A stretch of DNA of 12,952 nt from Spirochaetaceae bacterium. GTDB taxonomy: Bacteria; Spirochaetota; Spirochaetia; DSM-2461. Of this stretch, positions 1 to 5,482 are shown piece after piece. The position numbers and the translations under genes were made by a program. Location of the stretch: contig QKAI01000400.1 of assembly GCA_003246505.1 (NCBI GenBank), forward strand, positions 1-12,952, read 5' to 3'. The notes under the pieces were generated by a model. The model had not been told where the DNA came from. It saw only the letters and a program-made list of their open reading frames with translations, and did not search any database. Within the stretch, counting starts at the first letter, position 1; each line of letters starts with the position of its first letter.

Positions 1-504
1 CCGGTTGATGCGCTTGGTGCGGGAGGTGAGCTTGCCGTCGGAAAAGGTGCCCGCCCCCCCCTCACCGAAGAGGTAGTTCCCCCGGGGGGAGAAGACCCCC
101 TCCGTCTCGAAGCGGTCTATGAGCCGGGCCCTCTCCTCCACGGGGACGCCCCGCTCTATCAGGGTGACCCGGTAGCCCAGGCGCAGAAGGGTCAGCCCGG
201 CGAAGAGTCCCGCCGGACCCGATCCCACCACCAGGGCCCTCTCCTCCCGCTTCCGGAAAAGGCCGTCCAGCAGGTCTTCCATGGCCTTGCGGGGCGGATC
301 GGGGGGGGTGCCCTCCCGGATCTCGTCGGAGTAAATTCCCGCCTGGATGTTCCATTGGATCTGGCCCTTTCTGCGCGAATCCAGACTCTTCTTTAGAAGG
401 GAGACCCGGCCCGTCCGGACACCGGCCCTCTTGAGAATGCGCCGGTTCATCTCCTCCTCGAAGAGCTCCACCGGCAGATTCAGCTGTATTTCCTTATATC
501 CCAA
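1..504 (-). CDS. FAD-dependent oxidoreductase, COG2509 type (N-terminal 168 residues, cut by window edge)
   Basis: This is the first 168 codons of a flavoprotein whose C-terminal part lies beyond position 1. The visible part has a short N-terminal domain with the KKSLDSRRKG stretch (residues 38-47). A Rossmann dinucleotide-binding motif VVGSGPAG follows at residues 92-99, and the family signature FGEGGAGTFSDGKL at 146-159. These match the uncharacterised FAD-dependent dehydrogenases of COG2509; the substrate is not known. The start is TTG at 504-502: a perfect AGGAGG (rc of 510-515) sits 5 bases upstream, and no ATG fits. That ribosome-binding site overlaps the stop codon of the outer-membrane gene upstream, with 9 bases between the genes, so the two are almost certainly co-transcribed and probably translationally coupled. 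The family is confident; the exact role is open. Confidence 0.85.
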   Translation of the reverse strand, partial: MGYKEIQLNLPVELFEEEMNRRILKRAGVRTGRVSLLKKSLDSRRKGQIQWNIQAGIYSDEIREGTPPDPPRKAMEDLLDGLFRKREERALVVGSGPAGLFAGLTLLRLGYRVTLIERGVPVEERARLIDRFETEGVFSPRGNYLFGEGGAGTFSDGKLTSRTKRINR

Positions 505-513
505 AGAGCCCTC

Positions 514-1731
514 CTAGTAGGACATGCCCAGGAAGAAGTTCACACCCCCCCGGGAGGCGGTGAGGTTGTACCGGTAATCCAGCCCCATGGCGGGGATGGC
601 CACCTTGTCCACGTAGAGGCGTATGCCCGCCCCCAGGCCCTGGTAGTACCGGATATCATCGTAATAATCCCTCAGAACGCCGGCCTCGTAAAAAACCGGA
701 GCGGTCAGGGCGAGTGAACTGGTCTTGAGGAACCGGATCTCCCCCTTCAGCTCCCCGTTGCCGTAGAGGTCGCTGGCGATCTTGCCCGTGGGGAGGGTCA
801 GGGAGCCGGACTGTCCGCCCAGGCGGAAATTCTGGTTGACCGAGCCGTTAGCCGCTCCCCCCTTCGCCATTCCGGAGAGGGAGAAGATCTCCCCCCCGGT
901 CCAGGCCCCCTGCAGCTCTCCGGAAAGGGTGTAGGCCGGTGTTTCCCCGGGGGTCCAGAAGGTTTTGGCTCCCGCCCGGGCCTTGACGCCCCGGCTGAAA
1001 ATAGAGACGACCCGCTGCCCGTCCCAGATCAGCTGGCCCTCCCCGTTCAGGCTGCTTTCGTTCGCGTCCCCCGTCTCCCGCAGCTCCCCCTCCAGGGAGA
1101 GGCGCCATTCCGTTCGCTCCCCTAACTTCCCCCCCGTGCCGATGCCCGGAACCAGGGAGACCGTTTCGTAGGTGGCCCAGACCTCTTCCTCGGCCAGATC
1201 GGTGATTTCCACGGTGTTTCTGCCTCCGGAGAGACGACCGGTCAGGGCGAAGTCGCTCCCCAGGAAGGTGGGGTCCCGGAAGAGGGCGAAGGCCGTCACG
1301 TCCCCCGACTGGCTGACCAAAACCGAGGAGATGAGCAGATTGGCCGTTCCGGCCAGATTGGATTCGATGACGAAGGCCCCCCCGGTCAGATTCCCGGAGG
1401 AGGCGGTGACCAAGGGAAAAACCAGCAGGGTCCACCGGTCGTAGGCGGTGATGTCCAGGGTCACCCCGTCGGCGCTTTCCCCCAGGGAGACGGTCAGGTC
1501 CTCCTGGAAGAGGCCCGACTTGCGGAGCTTCTGCTCCACCCGGTCCGCCGTCTCCGACGTGGCCTCGTCCCCGGGGCGGATCCCTATGATATTCAGGAGG
1601 GTCTCCTCCTTCGTCCGCTTGGGGCCTTCTATGTTAATGGCCGTGATCGGCTCGCCCCAGAGCAGGGGCAGGGAGCCGAAAATCAGCAGCGCCGTATAGA
1701 CAAGGGGGGATTTCTTTATGCAATGGAACAT
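514..1731 (-). CDS. Small outer-membrane beta-barrel protein with one POTRA domain (Omp85/BamA-like)
   Basis: The 405-residue protein has an N-terminal signal sequence (about residues 1-26, ending near LLWG), then one POTRA-like domain at about 28-97 (ITAINIEGPKRTKEETLL, then a helix ending RKSGLF). About 300 residues of alternating hydrophobic/polar strands follow and end in an aromatic residue (FFLGMSY), as outer-membrane barrels do. BamA has five POTRAs and TamA three, so this is a reduced Omp85-superfamily member. A role in outer-membrane protein or lipid handling is inference. The chosen start is ATG 1731, with GAGAGG 9 bases upstream; an in-frame TTG at 1764 has no ribosome-binding site. 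The start region lies in a perfect inverted repeat (separate entry). It is 77 bases downstream of the YtcP permease gene with no clear terminator between, so read-through from the sugar operon is possible. Confidence 0.8.
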   Translation of the reverse strand: MFHCIKKSPLVYTALLIFGSLPLLWGEPITAINIEGPKRTKEETLLNIIGIRPGDEATSETADRVEQKLRKSGLFQEDLTVSLGESADGVTLDITAYDRWTLLVFPLVTASSGNLTGGAFVIESNLAGTANLLISSVLVSQSGDVTAFALFRDPTFLGSDFALTGRLSGGRNTVEITDLAEEEVWATYETVSLVPGIGTGGKLGERTEWRLSLEGELRETGDANESSLNGEGQLIWDGQRVVSIFSRGVKARAGAKTFWTPGETPAYTLSGELQGAWTGGEIFSLSGMAKGGAANGSVNQNFRLGGQSGSLTLPTGKIASDLYGNGELKGEIRFLKTSSLALTAPVFYEAGVLRDYYDDIRYYQGLGAGIRLYVDKVAIPAMGLDYRYNLTASRGGVNFFLGMSY

Positions 1732-1784
1732 GTTCTTTTTCCTCTCTCCTTGAAAAAATAACAAAATCGGAGGAAAAAGAACAT
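1730..1784 (-). promoter_or_regulatory. 15-bp perfect inverted repeat sequestering the ribosome-binding site and start codon
   Basis: Positions 1730-1744 (ATGTTCTTTTTCCTC) and 1770-1784 (GAGGAAAAAGAACAT) are exact reverse complements separated by 25 bases. On the minus-strand transcript the distal arm contains the GAGG ribosome-binding site and most of the ATG of the outer-membrane gene, and the proximal arm is its antisense. The loop carries a second AAGGAG, 14 bases from the ATG, that would stay unpaired. There is no U-tract after the stem on either strand, so it does not look like an intrinsic terminator. A translation-controlling leader hairpin is the most economical reading. The structure is seen directly; the function is inferred. 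Confidence 0.6.
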
Positions 1785-1808
1785 TAAGGATTTATGAATT
1801 CCCGTAAA

Positions 1809-2705
1809 TTATCCCTTCACCGATCCTATCATGACCCCTTTGACAAAGTGTTTCTGCAGAAAGGGGTAGATGAAGAGGATGGGTACGGTGGCGATGATGG
1901 TTGTGGCGAATTTGATGGTGTCCCCTATCCTCTCCGCGTCGGCCATGTCCCCGGAGCTGGCCCCGTCCATCATTGTGTCCGTGGAGTTGGCCACCAGGAT
2001 CTCCCGCAGGATGAGGGAGATGGGGAATTTGACCCGGTCCCGGAGGAAGATCATCACGTAGAAGTAGCCGTTCCACCGGGCGACCCCGTAGAAGAGGATC
2101 ATGGTGGCCACCACGGGCATGGAAACGGGCAGGATGATGCGGAAGAGGATGGTGAAGTCGTTGGCCCCGTCCATTTTGGCCGACTCCTCCAGGGAGTCGG
2201 GGATGCCCAGGAAGTAGGTGCGCATGATGATCATGTTGTAGGTGCTGATGGCGAAGGTCAGGATGACCGACCAGTAGGAGTCCAGAAGGCCCAGGCCCTT
2301 CACCTGGAGGTAGAGGGGCACGAGCCCCCCCTGGAAGAACATGGTGAAGACCGCCATTTTCATGAGCAGCCCCTTCCAGTAGACATCCCTGCGGGAGAGG
2401 ACGTAGGCGGCGAAGGAGGTCATGAGAAGATTGACCGCCGTACCCGTGACGACCAGGAAGATCGTGTTGGCGAAGCCCCGGACCACCATGGGGTTCCGGA
2501 AGACCATCCTGTAGGCGGCCAGGCTGAACCCGACCGGCCTGAGGAGGGGCCCCGTATGGGCCAGGAAGAGGTTCCCGTCGCTCAGGGAGGCGATGAGAAC
2601 GTAGTATAGGGGGTAGATCATTATGAGGCAGAGCAGGAGGAGAAAAAGGACGTTGAAGAGATCGAAGGCTTTTTCCCCGGGGGTGCGTTTGTTTATGCCG
2701 GCCAT
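1809..2705 (-). CDS. ytcP: Carbohydrate ABC transporter permease, YtcP/LplC (MalG-like) type
   Basis: The 298-residue integral membrane protein belongs to the binding-protein-dependent permease family (COG0395). It has a first hydrophobic segment at about 18-40 (LFLLLLCLIMIYPLYYVL) and an EAA loop at about 173-193 (EESAKMDGANDF then FRIILP) that docks to the ATPase. The C-terminus, FVKGVMIGSVKG, is characteristic of YtcP/LplC proteins paired with LplB partners. The start is ATG 2705 with AGGAGG 6 bases upstream; this site abuts the stop codon of the LplB-type permease gene, and the intergenic gap is only 10 bases. It forms the inner-membrane channel together with that permease. The substrate cannot be read from the sequence; relatives import oligosaccharides derived from complex plant or glycan polymers. 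Confidence 0.92.
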   Translation of the reverse strand: MAGINKRTPGEKAFDLFNVLFLLLLCLIMIYPLYYVLIASLSDGNLFLAHTGPLLRPVGFSLAAYRMVFRNPMVVRGFANTIFLVVTGTAVNLLMTSFAAYVLSRRDVYWKGLLMKMAVFTMFFQGGLVPLYLQVKGLGLLDSYWSVILTFAISTYNMIIMRTYFLGIPDSLEESAKMDGANDFTILFRIILPVSMPVVATMILFYGVARWNGYFYVMIFLRDRVKFPISLILREILVANSTDTMMDGASSGDMADAERIGDTIKFATTIIATVPILFIYPFLQKHFVKGVMIGSVKG

Positions 2706-2715
2706 GGCGTTCCTC

Positions 2716-3621
2716 CTACCAGAGACTGGTTTCGCTCAGCCTGCGGCTGATCCTGTTGGTGAGCACCAGCAGGGTAAAGTTGATAACCGAATTGAAGAGG
2801 CCCACCGCGGTGGAGTAGCTCCAGCTGAATTCCAGAAGGCCCTTGCGGTAGACGAAGGTGGAGATCACGTCGGCGGTCTCGTAGATGGTGGGATTGTAGA
2901 GGAGGATGATCTTCTCGTGGCCCACGGTGAGCATCTGCCCCATCCTCATAATGAAGAGGATGATGATGGTGGGCACGATGGAGGGGAGGGTGATATGGAG
3001 CATCTTCTTCCACCGCCCCGCCCCGTCTATGGTGGCCGCCTCGTAGATCTGGGTGTCGATGGCGGAGAGGGCGGCCAGGTAGATGATGGTTCCCCAGCCG
3101 ATCTCCTGCCAAATCCCGCTGCCTATGTAGAAGAGGCGGAAGTAGGCCGGATCCTGGAAGAAGGCGACCCTCTCCCCTCCGAACCGGGAGACGATGTCGT
3201 TGATGAGCCCCCCCATCTGGGAGAACTCCAGGAGGAGGCCGCAGACCACCACCACGGAGATGAAGTGGGGGATGTAGGTCAGGCTCTGCACGGCCCTCTT
3301 GTACCGGCTGCTGCGGAGCTCGTTCATGAGCAGGGCCAGGATGATGGGGGCGGGGAAACCCCAGAGCAGGTTGTTGAAGCTCAGGAGGACCGTGTTCCGG
3401 ATGAGGCGCCAGAAGTAGTAGGCCCCGAAGAAGTCCCTGAAATATTTGAATCCCACCCAGGGGGAACCGCCGATTCCCAGGGCGGGGGTGAATTTCTTGA
3501 AGGAGATGATCACGCCGTACATGGGCATGTAGTGGAAAAGGATATAATAGACCACCACGGGGAGAGCCATCAGGTAGACGTAGCGGTTTTTCTGAAAGTC
3601 CTTGCGGATGCGATTGTTCAT
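2716..3621 (-). CDS. lplB: Carbohydrate ABC transporter permease, LplB type
   Basis: The 301-residue inner-membrane permease is of the LplB family (COG4209). It shows the typical opening KNRYVYLMALPVVVYYILFH (residues 11-30), the HYMPMYGVIISFKKF stretch (30-44), and an EAA loop at 194-213 (EAATIDGAGRWKKMLHITLP). Several hydrophobic spans lie between, as expected for six membrane segments. Its length is normal for the family. It is the second gene after the solute-binding protein and precedes the YtcP-type permease by 10 bases, the usual LplA-LplB-LplC order. The start ATG 3621 has only a weak AGGA 12 bases upstream. The strong hairpin just before it (3645-3674) may lower permease output relative to the binding protein. 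Confidence 0.92.
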   Translation of the reverse strand: MNNRIRKDFQKNRYVYLMALPVVVYYILFHYMPMYGVIISFKKFTPALGIGGSPWVGFKYFRDFFGAYYFWRLIRNTVLLSFNNLLWGFPAPIILALLMNELRSSRYKRAVQSLTYIPHFISVVVVCGLLLEFSQMGGLINDIVSRFGGERVAFFQDPAYFRLFYIGSGIWQEIGWGTIIYLAALSAIDTQIYEAATIDGAGRWKKMLHITLPSIVPTIIILFIMRMGQMLTVGHEKIILLYNPTIYETADVISTFVYRKGLLEFSWSYSTAVGLFNSVINFTLLVLTNRISRRLSETSLW

Positions 3622-3644
3622 GGGTTGTCCGTTCCTATGGGAAG

Positions 3645-3674
3645 GGGCCGGTCCGGGCGTTTCCGGACCGGCCC
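3645..3674 (-). promoter_or_regulatory. Intercistronic GC-rich hairpin between binding-protein and permease genes
   Basis: Positions 3645-3656 and 3663-3674 form a perfect 12-bp stem (GGGCCGGTCCGG paired with CCGGACCGGCCC) with a 6-base loop; a G-T pair could extend it. It lies between the stop of the solute-binding gene and the start of lplB. There is no T-tract after it on the minus strand, so it is not a standard terminator. Such stem-loops after a binding-protein gene commonly stabilise the upstream message against 3' exonucleases or cause partial termination, giving more binding protein than permease. That role is inferred. Confidence 0.6.
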
Positions 3675-3694
3675 TCCGGTTGTTTAAAGATTGA

Positions 3695-5296
3695 TCAGCG
3701 GGCGTTGAACCGGTCCAGGCCGGCCTGCTTGATTTCGATGACCCGGTCGATTCCCATCTTCCTCAGCCGGTCCTGGAAGGCGCCGAAATTGGAAAGGGGC
3801 TCCTGGCCGGTCAGGAATTTGATGACCATCTCCTCCCGGTAGGTCTTGATCTCCGCCATGATGGTGGCCAGGTCCTCCGACTCCTCCGGGGTGGAGGTGA
3901 TGGGGGGGAGCAGGTGCTTGTCCGCCCCGGTGTTGGCCCAGATCTGGATGGCGTCACGCTGGGCGGGCCGGTTGGCGTACTGGAAGATGTACTCCCTCTG
4001 CTGCACCGTGGGGCCGTTGTAGAAGGACCGGGTGTAGAGGCCGCCCATCTGGGAGAGGGTCTTCCCGTCCGAGTTCTTCATCATCAGGTCGGTGAACTGG
4101 GGCCATCTCTGCCCTTCGAAGCCGGGATAATTGTCCACCCAGGTGAAGCTCTCCCCTTCGATGCCGAAGTTATTCAGGATGATGCCCTCGGGGGAGTAGC
4201 CGTAGTCGAGCCACTCGCAGGCCAGCTCCACCTTGTCGCACTGGGTGGTGATGGCCATGGCCTCCTCCCGGCCCGCCGTGTCGAGCTGGCCGTTGAAGGG
4301 CTTGTCCCCCTTCTTGAGGACCGGATAGGGGGCGGCGACGATGTCGAAGGACTCCCCGGAACCCCTCTTGGCGTCCAGATAGGCCCCGATGCCCGAGCCG
4401 GTATAGGAAACCCAGGCGCCCAGATCCCCGTTTAGGATCTTCGCGTCGAAGGCCTTTCTTTCGCAGGAGATGAATTCCGGATCCACCAGGCCCTTATCGT
4501 ACCAGCTCTTGAAGAGTGTCAGGAAGTCCTTGAACTGGGGATCCAGGGGTCCGAATTGAACCTTGCCCCCGTCGTTCACGTAAAAATCCCAGGAGGTGTG
4601 GAAGGGCTGGATGAAGGCTCCCTGGTCCTGGGGAGAAGAGATGGACCTATCCTGATTCATTTTCATGAATCCCAGGGGGCTATCGCACTTGCCGCTCTCC
4701 TTGAAGGCGGTCAGGACCCTTTCCCAGTCCCCCATGGTTTCCGGTACGGAAAGGCCCAGCTCATCCAGCCAGTCCTTTCTCAGCTGGGGCCCGAAGAAGA
4801 CCATCAGTTCCGGACCGCCCCGGAAGAAGTTGAAGCCGTACATGGTGCCCGAGTCTGTCTTGACCTGCTTGGCCGCCACGGGGTTGCTCTTCAGGTAGGC
4901 AGTGTAGTTGGGGGCGAACTTTTCCAGCACGTCGTTGTGGCGGATGATGACCCCGTCGCTTATGGCCTTTTCCGGCCCTCCAGGGTAGCCGCCGAGCCAG
5001 GGACGGTAGATAATGTCGGGCAGCTCGTTCGAGGCGATCATCAGGTTGAAGTTCTCGTCGGTCTGTCCCTGGGGGGGATGGATCCAGGTCACGTCGATGT
5101 CCAGCCTTCTCTGCAGCTCCTTATAAAGGGGCGTGTCGTCCAGGGTGGTGACGGAGACCGAGGAGTTGGCCCAGAGCTCCTCCCAGATGACCAGGGACCT
5201 CTCCCCGGCGGACGAGGCGGACTCATTCTTTCCATTGGCCGTCAGAACGCCCGAAAAAAGGGCGGCGGCGCATAATAACAGCAGCAGCTTTTTCAT
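3695..5296 (-). CDS. Extracellular solute-binding protein for carbohydrate uptake (LplA/YtcQ-like)
   Basis: The 533-residue periplasmic binding protein is of the large family-1 class (COG1653) that pairs with LplB/YtcP permeases. A signal peptide covers residues 1-20 with probable cleavage at TA|NGKNE. No cysteine is in a lipobox context (the only N-terminal Cys is residue 9, inside the hydrophobic core), so it is predicted soluble in the periplasm. The mature region contains motifs typical of the class, such as LPDIIYRPW early, DPEFISCERKAFDAKILNG, and GEPLSNF-like GQEPLSNFGAF near the end. The start ATG 5296 has GGAGG 7 bases upstream. It is the first gene of the importer operon, behind a good promoter and an array of direct repeats, and downstream of the AraC-type regulator. 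The ligand is probably an oligosaccharide but unproven. Confidence 0.92.
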   Translation of the reverse strand: MKKLLLLLCAAALFSGVLTANGKNESASSAGERSLVIWEELWANSSVSVTTLDDTPLYKELQRRLDIDVTWIHPPQGQTDENFNLMIASNELPDIIYRPWLGGYPGGPEKAISDGVIIRHNDVLEKFAPNYTAYLKSNPVAAKQVKTDSGTMYGFNFFRGGPELMVFFGPQLRKDWLDELGLSVPETMGDWERVLTAFKESGKCDSPLGFMKMNQDRSISSPQDQGAFIQPFHTSWDFYVNDGGKVQFGPLDPQFKDFLTLFKSWYDKGLVDPEFISCERKAFDAKILNGDLGAWVSYTGSGIGAYLDAKRGSGESFDIVAAPYPVLKKGDKPFNGQLDTAGREEAMAITTQCDKVELACEWLDYGYSPEGIILNNFGIEGESFTWVDNYPGFEGQRWPQFTDLMMKNSDGKTLSQMGGLYTRSFYNGPTVQQREYIFQYANRPAQRDAIQIWANTGADKHLLPPITSTPEESEDLATIMAEIKTYREEMVIKFLTGQEPLSNFGAFQDRLRKMGIDRVIEIKQAGLDRFNAR

Positions 5297-5346
5297 AAAA
5301 AACCTCCAATTTTTTTCTCGGAATCCCTTTCGGGGTCCCGGAAAAT

Positions 5347-5376
5347 ATTATGGCCGCACCGGAACCCCCCTGTAAA
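5347..5376 (-). promoter_or_regulatory. Predicted sigma70-type promoter of the sugar-importer operon
   Basis: On the minus strand, TTTACA (rc of 5371-5376) and CATAAT (rc of 5347-5352) are separated by 18 bases. Each hexamer matches consensus at five of six positions. The predicted start is near 5340, giving a leader of about 44 bases ending in the GGAGG of the solute-binding gene. An 11-bp odd-centred palindrome GCCATTATGGC (5379-5389) sits immediately upstream of the -35 box and touches the first of three direct repeats. Confidence 0.55.
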
Positions 5377-5387
5377 TCGCCATTATG

Positions 5388-5448
5388 GCAGGGGGATGGA
5401 CGATTCGGCAGAGGGGGATAGGCGGATCCGCAGGGGCATCGCCGATCC
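5388..5448. repeat. Three helically phased direct repeats, candidate AraC-type operator
   Basis: Three related elements read on the plus strand: GCAGGGGGATGGACGATTC (5388-5406), a copy with a 2-base GA insertion (5408-5429), and GCAGGGGCATCGCCGATCC (5430-5448). The first and third agree at 15 of 19 positions. The GGGGSAT cores begin at 5391, 5413 and 5433, so the spacing is 22 and 20 bases, close to two helical turns each. They end about 12 bases upstream of the -35 box of the importer promoter and lie between it and the end of the AraC-type gene. AraC-family proteins bind direct repeats about 21 bp apart next to -35 boxes, so this is the likely activator site. Assignment to the neighbouring regulator is inference. 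Confidence 0.55.
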
Positions 5449-5482
5449 GATAGAAGGGCCTCTCTTCCATTCCGCAGGTCTA

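Noticed and set aside
1716..1784. Possible 22-codon upstream open frame (ATG at 1784) overlapping the start of the outer-membrane gene
   Set aside because: It begins in the hairpin arm but has no ribosome-binding site upstream (ATCCTTA), so translation is not supported.
2623..3687. 354-codon open frame on the plus strand opposite lplB
   Set aside because: Antisense to a well-supported permease gene; composition is a His/Asp/Glu/Gly/Val-rich shadow of GC-rich codons and it has no recognisable domain.
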